NCBI RefSeq assembly: GCF_001590865.1
Contig: NZ_BBUY01000003.1
Coordinates: forward strand, 547,061 to 611,060
Direction: 5' to 3'
DNA from: Streptomyces sp. NBRC 110611
Lineage (GTDB): Bacteria > Actinomycetota > Actinomycetes > Streptomycetales > Streptomycetaceae
DNA length: 64,000 nt
In this document: piece by piece, positions 7,156 to 17,400 of the stretch
Numbering within the stretch: position 1 is the stretch's first letter
Layout: each line of letters begins with the position of its first letter
The notes under the pieces: generated by a model
Seen by the model: only the letters and a program-made list of their open reading frames with translations
Told to the model about the DNA's origin: nothing
Database searches by the model: none
Program-made: the position numbers and the translations under genes

Positions 7156-8318
7156 GCCTGCGCAGTGCCGATGCCCTCTCCGGCCGAGCCGCCATCGCCG
7201 GTGTCGGCGCGACCGAGTTCTCCAAGGACTCCGGCCGCAGCGAGCTGAAGCTCGCCGTGGAGGCCGTACACGCCGCCCTCGACGACGCCGGTCTCGCCCC
7301 GCCCGACGTCGACGGCCTCGTCACCTTCACCATGGACACCACCCCCGAGATCACCCTCGCGCAAGCAGCCGGCATCGGCGAGCTGTCCTTCTTCTCCCGC
7401 GTCCACTACGGCGGCGGCGCGGCCTGCGCCACCGTCCAGCAGGCGGCGCTGGCCGTGGCCACCGGAATCGCCGAAGTCGTCGTCTGCTACCGCGCGTTCA
7501 ATGAACGTTCGGGCCGCCGATTCGGTTCCGGCGTCCAGCACCGCGAGCCGACGGCCGAAGGCGCGGCGCTCGGCTGGTACCTCCCCTTCGGCCTGCTCAC
7601 CCCCGCCTCCTGGGTCGCGATGGCGGCCCGGCGCTACCTCCACACCTACCGCCTGACGGCCGAGGCGTTCGGCCGGGTCGCCGTCACCGGCCGCCGCCAC
7701 GCCGCCCGCAACCCGGCCGCGTACTTCCACGGCAAGCCCATCACCCTCGCCGACCACGCCGCCTCGCGCTGGATCGTCGAGCCGCTGCGCCTGCTGGACT
7801 GCTGCCAGGAGACGGACGGCGGCCAGGCGCTCGTCGTGACGACCCCCGAGCGGGCCCGGGGTCTCCGCCGTCCGCCGGTCCTGATCACCGCCGCGGCCCA
7901 GGGCGCCGGCCGCGCTCAGGAGCAGATGACCAGCTTCTACCGCGACGACCTGACCGGCCTGCCGGAGATGAACGTGGTCGCCCGCCAGCTCTGGCGCACC
8001 TCGCGCCTCACCCCGGCCGACATCGATGTCGCCATCCTCTACGACCACTTCACCCCGTTTGTTCTGATGCAGCTGGAAGAATTCGGCTTCTGCGCCCCCG
8101 GCGAGGCCGCCGACCTCGTCGCCGCGGACGGCCTCCCCCTCAACACCCACGGTGGCCAGCTCGGCGAGGCGTACCTGCACGGCATGAACGGCATCGCCGA
8201 GGCCGTACGCCAACTCCGCGGGACGTCCGTGAACCAGGTCCCGGACGCCGCCCATGCCCTGGTCACGGCGGGGACGGGAGTCCCGACGTCGGGGCTGATC
8301 CTCACCGCGAGCCGCTGA
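7152..8318 (+). CDS. Ltp2-like lipid-transfer protein/thiolase-fold retro-aldolase
   Basis: 388 residues with a thiolase fold, starting at a GTG that overlaps the previous stop by four bases. Family features: AIAGVGATEFSKDSGRSELKL at the N-terminus, GGGAACATVQQAALAV at the thiolase nucleophile region, and NTHGGQLGEAYLHGMNGI near the C-terminus, the pattern of SCP-x/Ltp proteins. In M. tuberculosis, Ltp2 with the DUF35 part of ChsH2 cleaves the hydrated side chain to release propionyl-CoA and a 17-keto steroid. Gene order ChsH2-ChsH1-Ltp2 is reproduced here, but no acyl-CoA dehydrogenase (ChsE type) is adjacent, so the operon alone would not complete the cycle. Confidence 0.88.
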   Translation: MSLRSADALSGRAAIAGVGATEFSKDSGRSELKLAVEAVHAALDDAGLAPPDVDGLVTFTMDTTPEITLAQAAGIGELSFFSRVHYGGGAACATVQQAALAVATGIAEVVVCYRAFNERSGRRFGSGVQHREPTAEGAALGWYLPFGLLTPASWVAMAARRYLHTYRLTAEAFGRVAVTGRRHAARNPAAYFHGKPITLADHAASRWIVEPLRLLDCCQETDGGQALVVTTPERARGLRRPPVLITAAAQGAGRAQEQMTSFYRDDLTGLPEMNVVARQLWRTSRLTPADIDVAILYDHFTPFVLMQLEEFGFCAPGEAADLVAADGLPLNTHGGQLGEAYLHGMNGIAEAVRQLRGTSVNQVPDAAHALVTAGTGVPTSGLILTASR

Positions 8319-8468
8319 CCCACGGCGTCCCCCACCCTGAGATGTCCCGCCCCCGCCCATCCCCCCAAAGGAGGTGGGGGCACCCCTACCCGTACGCCTT
8401 GAGACGGAGGCGGCTTCGGCACCTGGGGCCGATCCGTTGGGACCCCCCTCGCTTCTAGCGTGGAATCC

Positions 8469-9002
8469 ATGACCACGCCTGTGTGCACCAGCGCTTCGAC
8501 CGCCGCTGTGTTCCCGTCGTTCTCGTCCTATGTACGGGCCCGGGGGCCGGTTCTGCTGCGTGCCGCGCGGTCGCTGTCCGCCAACCCGAACGACGCCGAG
8601 GACCTCCTCCAGACGGCGCTGGCCAAGACCTTTGTGGCCTGGGAGCGCATCGAGGACCACCGCGCCCTGGACGGCTATGTCCGCCGCGCGCTGATCAACA
8701 CCCGCACATCCCAGTGGCGCAAGCGGAAGGTCGATGAGTACGCCGTCGACGAGCTCCCCGAGCCGGATCCGCTGCCCGTGCCGGACCCGGCCGAGCTGCA
8801 GGGGCTGCGCGATGCGATGTGGCGAGCGGTGATGCGACTGCCCGCCCGTCAGCGGGCCATGGTCGTCCTCAGGTATTACGAGGATCTCAGCGAGGCCCAG
8901 ACCGCCGAGATCATGGAAGTCTCGATCGGGACAGTCAAGAGCGCCGTCTCCCGCGCCCTGGCCAAGCTCCGGGAGGACCCGGAGCTGGCCATGATCGCCT
9001 AG
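8469..9002 (+). CDS. SigE-family ECF RNA polymerase sigma factor
   Basis: 177 residues from ATG at 8469 (GTG at 8460 is an alternative; neither has a strong ribosome binding site). Sigma region 2 (NPNDAEDLLQTALAKTFVAWERI) and region 4 (LPARQRAMVVLRYYEDLSEAQTAEIMEVSIGTVKSAVSRAL) are both intact and separated by an acidic Pro-rich linker. No anti-sigma factor or membrane partner is next to it. It directs RNA polymerase to its own regulon; the stimulus is not deducible here. Confidence 0.9.
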   Translation: MTTPVCTSASTAAVFPSFSSYVRARGPVLLRAARSLSANPNDAEDLLQTALAKTFVAWERIEDHRALDGYVRRALINTRTSQWRKRKVDEYAVDELPEPDPLPVPDPAELQGLRDAMWRAVMRLPARQRAMVVLRYYEDLSEAQTAEIMEVSIGTVKSAVSRALAKLREDPELAMIA

Positions 9003-9053
9003 GGTGCCGACAGGGCGGGCGGATCGTCTTGGGCTTCAACAGGGACGTGGTAC

Positions 9054-10106
9054 CTAACGGGTGTGTACGGCCGGGGGGTTGAGGCGGGCGAATCCCTCCT
9101 GCCGCTCATAGGGGAAGTGGGGGTACGGGGCGTCCTTGGCGCTCGCGGCGTCGAGCCTCGCCACCTGTTCGTCGGTCAGGCTCCATCCGACCGCACCGAG
9201 GTTCTGCCGCAGCTGGGCCTCGTTGCGGGCGCCGATGAGGACGGACGAGACGGTCGGGCGCCGCAGTAGCCAGTTGATGGCGATCTGGGGCACGGTCTTT
9301 CCGGTCTCCTGCGCGATCTCATCCAGCACGTCCACCACCCGGTACAGCAGCTCGTCCGCCACCGGAGGGCCGTAGTCCGCGGTCTGGTGCAGTCGGCTGT
9401 CGGCCGGCAGCGGCTGCCCGCGGCGGATCTTGCCGGTCAGGCGTCCCCACCCCAGCGGGCTCCATACGACGGCCCCGACGCCCTGGTCCTGGGCGAGCGG
9501 CAGCAGATCCCACTCGTAGTCGCGGCCCACGAGGGAGTAATAGACCTGGTGGGCCACGTAGCGCTGATAGCCGTGCCGATCCGCCGCGGCGAGGGACTTC
9601 ATCAGCTGCCAGCCTGAGAAGTTCGAGAGCCCGGTGTAGCGGAGCTTCCCGCTCCGGACGAGGTCGTCGAGTGTGGAGAGCACCTCCTCGACCGGCGTTC
9701 CGGCGTCGAAGGCGTGCAGCTGGAAGAGGTCTATGTAGTCCGTGCCGAGGCGGCGCAGCGCATCGTCGACCGCCCTGATGAGGCGCGAACGGGATGTCCC
9801 CGCGTCGCCCGGCCCGTCCCCCAGCGGCAGGCCGGCCTTCGTGGAGATGATGACCTGCTCACGGCGGCCCTTGATGGCGGCGCCGAGCACTTCTTCGGAG
9901 GCGCCGTTGGAGTAGACGTCCGCGGTGTCGAACATGGTGACCCCGGCCTCCAGGCAGATGTCCACCAGGCGGCGCGCCTCCGCCGCTTCGGTGGTGCCCC
10001 AGGCGCTGAAGAGCTCGCCCTGCCCGCCGAACGTGCCCGCACCGAAGCTCAGCGCGGGAACCATCAGACCCGACGCGCCCAGCCTTCTGTACTCCATGTG
10101 CTCCAC
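9054..10106 (-). CDS. Aldo/keto reductase (AKR superfamily)
   Basis: 350 residues from GTG at 10106, picked because AAGGGA lies six bases upstream; ATG at 10097 (MEYRRLGASGL) is nearly equivalent. The TIM-barrel AKR motifs are intact: FDTADVYSNGASEEVLG (catalytic Asp and Tyr), VIISTKAG (catalytic Lys), IDLFQLHAFD (catalytic His), and the NADPH-binding C-terminus SSVLIGARNEAQLRQNLGAVGWSL. It reduces carbonyls with NADPH; natural substrate unknown. It is divergent from a TetR gene across two palindromes, so the TetR protein very probably represses it. Confidence 0.93.
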   Translation of the reverse strand: MEHMEYRRLGASGLMVPALSFGAGTFGGQGELFSAWGTTEAAEARRLVDICLEAGVTMFDTADVYSNGASEEVLGAAIKGRREQVIISTKAGLPLGDGPGDAGTSRSRLIRAVDDALRRLGTDYIDLFQLHAFDAGTPVEEVLSTLDDLVRSGKLRYTGLSNFSGWQLMKSLAAADRHGYQRYVAHQVYYSLVGRDYEWDLLPLAQDQGVGAVVWSPLGWGRLTGKIRRGQPLPADSRLHQTADYGPPVADELLYRVVDVLDEIAQETGKTVPQIAINWLLRRPTVSSVLIGARNEAQLRQNLGAVGWSLTDEQVARLDAASAKDAPYPHFPYERQEGFARLNPPAVHTR

Positions 10107-10125
10107 AGCCGATCCCTTCCGCACG

Positions 10126-10165
10126 CCTTGCCTTGCCTTGCGTTGTCTTGCCTTGCGTTGCCTTG
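10126..10165. repeat. Pentanucleotide repeat (CCTTG)8 with variants
   Basis: Eight adjacent 5-bp units (ccttg, cgttg, tcttg variants) lie upstream of the aldo/keto reductase start. On its coding strand they read (CAAGG)n, presenting repeated AAGG motifs in the likely leader. Longer start choices for the reductase would read through it as Arg/Gln/Lys/Ala repeats, an argument against them. Confidence 0.85.
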
Positions 10166-10203
10166 TCGGCATTGCCGTGCCTCGGCAGGCGGGCGCGACT
10201 CCC

Positions 10204-10283
10204 TTAACGGGATTGGGTTCCCGTTAATATGTGGTCTCAAGGTAGCAGAGGTGGACCTCTTAATGGAATAGGAGTCCCGTTAT
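10204..10283. promoter_or_regulatory. Two TetR-type operator palindromes between divergent reductase and tetR genes
   Basis: Site 1 (10204-10227): perfect 9-bp arms TTAACGGGA / TCCCGTTAA separated by 6 bp. Site 2 (10260-10283): same 9-6-9 geometry, arms TTAATGGAA / TCCCGTTAT, overlapping the TetR start codon. Centres are 56 bp apart. The design fits repression of the reductase plus autoregulation. Confidence 0.75.
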
Positions 10284-10953
10284 GGAGTCAGGAAGCATGC
10301 CGGAGCCGGAGGCGGTACGTCCGGGACGAGATCCGGGGGGCGTACGTCCGGGTGCTGTGCGCCCAGGAGGGCGGACGGCGCGTGTGCGCACCGCCGTGCT
10401 GCGAGCCGCTGGAGACATGCTCGCGGAGGGCGGTCTCGCCCAGCTCGACCTCGGGGAGGTGGCGCGCCGCGCCGAGGTCGGGAGAACGACGGTCTACCGC
10501 CGCTGGGGAACGCCGGCCAACCTGATCGCAGACCTGCTGGTGGATATGGCCGAGCAATCGCTGCCGCGCACCGAGACGGGGGCACTCCTCGGCGACCTGC
10601 GCGCGAACGCCCGCCTCGTACAGCGAACGCTCGCGGACCCGCGCCAGGGCGCACTCTTCAAGGCCGTGATCGCCGCCGCAACCTGCGACGACCAGACGGC
10701 CGCCGCCCTCCACCGCTTCTACGGGACCCGCGTCGAGGAGTGGGAACCCTGCGCTCGGCAGGCCGTTGAGCGCGGCGAACTGCCCGTGGGGACGGACACG
10801 CGCGAGGTGATCCGCGCCGTCTCCGCCCCCCTCTACTACCGCCTGCTGACCACTGGTGAACCGCTCGACGAAGCGAGCGCGGACCGTGCCGCCGAAGCCG
10901 CGGCCGCGGCGGCACGGGCGGGAGCCTTCGTCAGCCCGACGGCGACGGCTTGA
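10282..10953 (+). CDS. TetR family transcriptional regulator
   Basis: 223 residues. ATG at 10282 lies inside the second operator, so a bound repressor would block its own expression. After a Pro/Gly/Arg-rich leader of ~35 residues comes the TetR HTH (RTAVLRAAGDMLAEGGLAQLDLGEVARRAEVGRTTVYRRW), ending in the recognition-helix pattern VGRTTVYRRWG. The C-terminal ligand domain (LRANARLVQRTLADPRQGALFKAVIAAA) is of the TetR_C_11-like type common in Streptomyces. Likely target is the divergent aldo/keto reductase; ligand unknown. Confidence 0.92.
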   Translation: MESGSMPEPEAVRPGRDPGGVRPGAVRPGGRTARVRTAVLRAAGDMLAEGGLAQLDLGEVARRAEVGRTTVYRRWGTPANLIADLLVDMAEQSLPRTETGALLGDLRANARLVQRTLADPRQGALFKAVIAAATCDDQTAAALHRFYGTRVEEWEPCARQAVERGELPVGTDTREVIRAVSAPLYYRLLTTGEPLDEASADRAAEAAAAAARAGAFVSPTATA

Positions 10954-10959
10954 CGAGCT

Positions 10960-11202
10960 TCATTGGCTTCGTTCGGCTGTGTCGTCGGTCTCCGCCGCTC
11001 CAGTTGTCGCGTCGCCCGCCTCGGTCGCGCTCACTCCGTCGTCCGCTTCGGCCGTACCCGCCGCGTCGTCGGCGGTGCCTTCCGCGGCTGCCGCGGCTTC
11101 CGCCGCCAGCTTCTCCCGGCGCTTGCGCTCCGCCAGCTCGGCCGCGAACTGCTCGGACCGGAGTCGCATTTCCGCTTCCGCCTTGAGGTCGAAATTCTCC
11201 AC
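10960..11202 (-). CDS. Small Ala/Glu-rich coiled-coil protein, function unknown
   Basis: 80 residues from GTG at 11202, preceded by GGGGA with a 6-base gap; the longer frame to 11322 has no such site. The product begins VENFDLKAEAEMRLRSEQF and continues as a highly charged amphipathic helix (ELAERKRREKLAAEAAAAAEG) before an acidic Ala/Asp/Thr-rich tail. No membrane segment or known domain. Its 3' end lies six bases from the 3' end of the convergent tetR gene. Confidence 0.65.
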   Translation of the reverse strand: MENFDLKAEAEMRLRSEQFAAELAERKRREKLAAEAAAAAEGTADDAAGTAEADDGVSATEAGDATTGAAETDDTAERSQ

Positions 11203-11589
11203 GGTTGATCCCCTACTCCCCAGAGCCGCCTGGACTTCTGCCGACCTGCCGAATCTGCCGAATGTGTCGAATGTGTCGATCTGCTGATCCGCCGGTACCG
11301 CTCCTGTCAGGGTTCCCGCCACGTCCGCCCTGACCCGGCTCTTGCCGCGACGGAGGCCAGTAGCCGTTGCGCATGCGAGCCGCTACGCGCCGTTGCGCAC
11401 GCTCCGGCGTGAAGGGCGCTCGGTGCATCCAGTATGTCCCACTTTGTCGCCAATTCGGCGCCCGTCTGGACCGTGCCGATCAGCTCCCCCGCAGTGCGTC
11501 GGCTCACCCGCACGGCGCAGTCGAGGCTGCCCTTCCGTCTGCGGGGTGCGTTCCTGGAAGCGCGAGTTTCTTCGACTGATGGAGGCAGT
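11203..11589. other. Intergenic region with a short 9-bp repeat tract
   Basis: No credible gene. Four near-identical 9-mers (ctgccgaat twice, then gtgtcgaat and a shortened copy) lie at 11246-11280. The right end carries the GGAGGC ribosome binding site of the YegP-like gene. Confidence 0.5.
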
Positions 11590-11784
11590 ATGGCTGGCAC
11601 GTTCGAGATGTATCAGGACAAAGCAGGCAAGCACCGCTTCCGGCTGAAGGCGAGCAATGGGGAGATCATCGCCGTCGGTGAGGCGTACAACTCCAAGGCC
11701 GCTTGCCAGAACGGCATCGACTCCGTGAAACGGAATGCGCCGACCGCACCGGTCAAGGAGGTGCGCAGCTCGGAGATGGCTTGA
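11590..11784 (+). CDS. YegP family protein (DUF1508)
   Basis: 64 residues from ATG at 11590 with GGAGGCAGT immediately upstream; a longer frame exists but lacks a start signal. It is a single DUF1508 repeat: FEMYQDKAGKHRFRLKASNGEII followed by GEAYNSKAACQNGIDSVKRNA, the beta-strand/helix unit named after E. coli YegP, which has two. Most actinomycete copies have one unit. Function is unknown; the fold is a small alpha/beta sandwich. Confidence 0.9.
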   Translation: MAGTFEMYQDKAGKHRFRLKASNGEIIAVGEAYNSKAACQNGIDSVKRNAPTAPVKEVRSSEMA

Positions 11785-11967
11785 GTGCCGGCCGATTCCC
11801 CGGCGGGCCGGACTCTTCGACGTCGGCCCGTCGGGGGGCGCAAACAGGCCCCGTCGGGGGCGGTCGCATGCGGGGGTAGGGCGTTTCTCGCTCCTTGTCG
11901 GACTCGTTGGGCCGGATGCATGTCATCCGATAATCCGCATCCGACCACCTCGGGAGACCGACACGCC

Positions 11968-12420
11968 ATGCGTCCGCAGATCATGTTCCATGTACTCGCG
12001 TCGGCGGCCGTCGCCGTAGGGGCCGCGCTCGTCCTGGCGCCGGCTGCCTCGGCTGCCTCCGTCCCTTCAGCCTCCTCGGTCGCTTTAGCTCCCTCCGCAG
12101 CCCCAGCCGCCCCAGCGGCGTCCGGGCGGGATGGGCATTACGGGCCCACGCCCGCGGAGTTCGTGGCGAGGGGAGGCGTTATCAAGGTCTGTACCCGGGG
12201 GACGCTCTTCGACGGGATGGCCAACCTGGGGTGCCGGGCGCCCCATGTGCTCGATGCCCGGACCACATGGCAGGACCTGCGGCAGGAGGAGGACGCGGTG
12301 GCGCCGATGCTCTGCAAGCCGTCCGTGGTGAACCGGGCCTTCGAGGCCACGGAGGTTGCCTGGCTGGGGGCCGGTGCCGCGTTCCAGTGCACTCCTGTGC
12401 CGGCCGCCTGGGGGCCGTGA
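11968..12420 (+). CDS. Small secreted protein with four cysteines, function unknown
   Basis: 150 residues from ATG at 11968, supported by GGGAGA upstream. A signal peptide (MRPQIMFHVLASAAVAVGAA then LVLAPAASA) is followed by a Ser/Ala/Pro-rich stretch and a conserved-looking domain of about 90 residues with four cysteines (KVCTRG, LGCRAP, MLCKPS, FQCTPV), enough for two disulfides. No catalytic motif is recognisable. It stands alone, with a large hairpin 38 bases downstream that could terminate it. Confidence 0.75.
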   Translation: MRPQIMFHVLASAAVAVGAALVLAPAASAASVPSASSVALAPSAAPAAPAASGRDGHYGPTPAEFVARGGVIKVCTRGTLFDGMANLGCRAPHVLDARTTWQDLRQEEDAVAPMLCKPSVVNRAFEATEVAWLGAGAAFQCTPVPAAWGP

Positions 12421-12457
12421 CGTAGCCGATGCGCCGATTCGGCGGCGGCGCCGGTTC

Positions 12458-12508
12458 CGTGTTGCGTAGTTCGTCCAGCAGGCGACCCGCTGGGCGCTAC
12501 GCAACACG
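12458..12508. other. Large nested stem-loop
   Basis: Outer stem: perfect 12 bp, cgtgttgcgtag (12458-12469) and ctacgcaacacg (12497-12508). The 27-base loop contains an inner hairpin ccagc/gctgg. No T run follows. It sits between the secreted-protein gene and the acyl-CoA ligase. It could be a terminator, leader structure or protein-binding dyad. Confidence 0.7.
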
Positions 12509-12664
12509 CGACCGGACAGCGGGAAGAAACCAGCCTCGTGCTTGTCGACTAGTGACGTACCACCGGATACGCCAGCAGAATCACCTGGCAGTTACGCCCG
12601 CTACCTCCGCGTAACAGCCGGGATCCATTCTGGCTCTATCTCTGGGAATCTCTGGGAGGCCCTG

Positions 12665-14317
<1,653 letters not shown>

Positions 14318-14370
14318 GGGTTTCGGGGTGGGGGTTTCGGGGTGGGGTCGGGGTGTTGGGGTCCAGCTGG

Positions 14371-14413
14371 GGGGCGGTGGGGCCTCGGCCGTCGGCCTGG
14401 GCCCCACCGCCCC
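14371..14413. terminator. Bidirectional hairpin between convergent genes
   Basis: Perfect 14-bp stem ggggcggtggggcc / ggccccaccgcccc with a 15-base loop, between the acyl-CoA ligase stop (14317) and the PAS protein stop (14430). Runs of gggtttcggggtgg precede it. Confidence 0.8.
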
Positions 14414-14429
14414 TACTTCGCGACCGCCG

Positions 14430-17400
14430 TCAGTTCGTGCCGATCTTGGCGAGGAGGTCGACGATGCGGGACTGCACCTCGGTGCTCGTCGAGCGTTCCG
14501 CGAGGAAGAGCACCGTCTCGCCGGCCGCCAGCCGCGGCAGCTGGGCCGGGTCCATGTCGGCGGACGTGTAGACGACCAGCGGAGTGTGGTCCAGCCGCCC
14601 GTTGGCACGCAGCCAGTCGACGATGCCGGCCCGTCGACGGCGTACCTGCATCAGGTCCATGACGACGAGATTCGGCCGCATCTGCGCCGCGAGGGTGACC
14701 GCTTCGGTGTCCGCGCCGGCTCGTGCGACCTGCATGCCGCGCCGTTCCAGCGATGTGGTCAGCGCGCCCGCGATGGCGTCGTTCTGCTCGATCAGCAGCA
14801 CGCGCGGCGGGTGCGCCTCGCTGTCGGGCGGGGCCAGCGCCTTGAGCAGGACGGCCGGGTCCGCGCCGTACGCGGCCTCCCGGGTGGCCTGCCCCAGGCC
14901 GGCGGTCACGAGTACGGGCACCTCGGCCGCGCCCGCTGCCTGGCGCAGCGACTGCAGCGCGGTACGGGTGATCGGCCCGGTCAGCGGGTCGACGAAGAGC
15001 GCCGCTGGGTAGGCGGCGATCTGCGCGTCCACCTCCTCCCGGGAGTTGACGATCACCGGGCGGTAGCCACGGTCGCTCAGCGCCTGCTGGGTGGCGACAT
15101 CGGGCGCCGGCCAGACCAGCAGCCGGCGCGGGTTGTCCAGTGGCTCCGGCGGCAGCTCGTCGTCCATCGGCGGCGGCTGACGGTCCAGCACCTCTACGGC
15201 GCCGTTCGGGCCGTCCAGCGGCTCGGGGCCTTCGCTGCCCTCGTCGGGCGCGGAGATCGCGAAGGCCCGGCCTTCGGTGGCGTCCATCAGGTGCGACTGG
15301 TGCGTCTGGTGCGGCTGATGTGATTGGTGCGGCTGAGGTAGCTGATGCGGGTGACGCTGCTGGGGCGGTGACGGCTTCCGGTCCGGCTGCTGGTCTTGCG
15401 AACCGGCCGGGTGCGGGCGCGCCTCGGCCTGCGCGGCGTCGGCGGCGGTCCTCCGCTCCCCGTCCTGCGGCGGCGTGGCGAGCTTCCGGCGGCGGCCCGA
15501 ACCGGCGGACGTCCCTCCGGGCGGGGTACTGCCGGGGGGCGTCCCGCCGGTCTGGGGGGTGCTGCCGGGCGGCGGCACCGGCGGGCGCTGCGGGTCGGCG
15601 AGCGGGCGTCGCGGATCCGTCAGCGGGCGCTGCTGGTCGGTGGTGCGCTGCGGGTCGGTGAGCGGGTGGGCGAACGGCACGCCCTGGCCAAGGGTGCGCA
15701 CGCTGAACGCCCGCCCGCCGGGGAGGTGCCCGTCGTCCTCAGCGGTGGGCGGCAGCGGCTGCTGGTGCGGTGCCGGTCGGCCGGGTGCGGGCGTGCCGGT
15801 CTGGCCCGTGGCCTCTTCGGCGGGGCTGGGACGACCGCGGCGGCGGCCGGTGGGGGCGGGCGCCTGAGTGGGGGACTGCGTGGTGACGTCGGGCGCCTGG
15901 GGCGTGCCTCCGGTCGGGGAAGCAGCTCCGGGACGAGCGGCGCCTCCGGGCTGAGCGGGGTCTTCAGTGGGGGGCGTGCCTCCGAGCTGAGCAGCGCGTC
16001 CAGTGGCGGGGGCGGGCGTGCCTCCGGCGAGGGGCAGGTCTCCCGTGGAGGGCGTGTCTTCAACGGGTGGCGCGACGACGCCGGGTGGCGCGACGACGTC
16101 GGGTGCCGTGCCGCTGGCCGTATCGGTTCCCTCAGCCGGGACGTTGGGGCCGACGGACCCGGTCGGTGCGGTGGGACCGTCCGGCTGTGCCTCCAGCCCG
16201 TCCGGGCCGGCGACGAAGGTGCCGGACGACTCCGAGTCGGCCATCGCGGCTGCCGCCCGCTCTTCGGCCGCGGCGCGCCTGGCCCGTCGACGGCCGGTCG
16301 GCTCGGCGCCCCAATCCCCTTGCGGAGCAGGAGCGGTGTGATGGGCGTGGGAGGGGCCGGCGGCAGGGCTGGAGCTCGGGCCGGGGCCGGTAGGGGGATG
16401 GGGGGTGGCGTCCGGACCGGTGGCCACCGGCCGGCGCGCACGGCGGCGCCCCGTCCCGGCGCCGACCTGCGGATTGGGCGCCTGTGCCGGTACCTGCTCG
16501 GCCGCTGCGGGCAGCGCCGGCCGCCCCGACCGCGCCGACTCCGGCGTCTGGTCCGCGGCGGCGGGCGGCAGCGCGAAAGCGGTACGCGCACCGGCCGACG
16601 GCTGGGCCGTGCCGGTTGCCCGTACGGAATGCTCGCTCTGCTCCGAATGCCCGCTCGGTACCGAATGCTCGCCCTGTGCGGAAGGCTCGGCCTGGGAGGA
16701 GCGATGCTCGCCCTGGGCGGAGCGCTGGGGTGCCTCGGCCAGCGCCCGGCGCGCTCGACGGCCGGTCGGCTGTACGGGCCCCAGCCCCTCCGGCCTGGCC
16801 GGAACCTGCGTCTGTCCGGGGATGTGCGTCTGCCCGGGGACGGGTGCCTGGCTGTGGGCCTGCGCCTGGTGATGGGCCTGCGCCTGGCCGTGGTCATGTG
16901 CCGCCTGGCCCGGAATCTGTGCCTGTCCCGGGGCAGGCTGCTGCTGCGCTGCCCCTGAGGCGTGGCCCGCAGTCGGGGCCTGACCCGCCGCCGGGGCCTG
17001 GGCCGGGATATGCGGGCGTGCCGGAACGGCGGCCGAAGTCGCCCCGGATCCCGGCCGCCCGGGCGCCTGGTCGGGTACCTGGGCTGCCCGATGCGCCTGG
17101 TTCGCCCGACCTGCCTGGTCTGGCTGGTGCGCCTGCTGGTCTGGCTGGTGTGCCTGGGCCGCGCCGGTCGGCAGCTCAGGCAATCCGCCGCCCTCCGTCG
17201 CACTCTGCCGGGCCCGCCGCCGCCCGGTCGGCGGTACGGCCTCGGCCCCCGCGACGCCCGACGGCAGCCCCGTACCGTCCGCACCCTGCCGCCTGCCCTG
17301 GCCACCGCCCTGGTCGGCGTCCGCCGCCCGCGAGCCGTCCGCCGCTGCCCGGTCGCCCTCGGCTCCGGCACCCTGCGGGCCCTCGGCACCCTGGTCCGCG

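Noticed and set aside
7380-7450. Calling the 7152-8318 product a degradative thiolase
   Set aside because: Its operon partners (MaoC plus DUF35) and Ltp-type C-terminal motif fit the aldolase group better, although a Cys occupies the region of the thiolase nucleophile.
6957-8660. 567-codon minus-strand frame opposite the Ltp2-like gene
   Set aside because: Low-complexity composition; the plus-strand genes are coupled by GTGA overlaps and carry family motifs.
10107-10172. Longer N-terminus of the aldo/keto reductase
   Set aside because: It would translate the CCTTG repeat as Arg/Gln/Lys/Ala repeats; the GTG at 10106 has a proper ribosome binding site.
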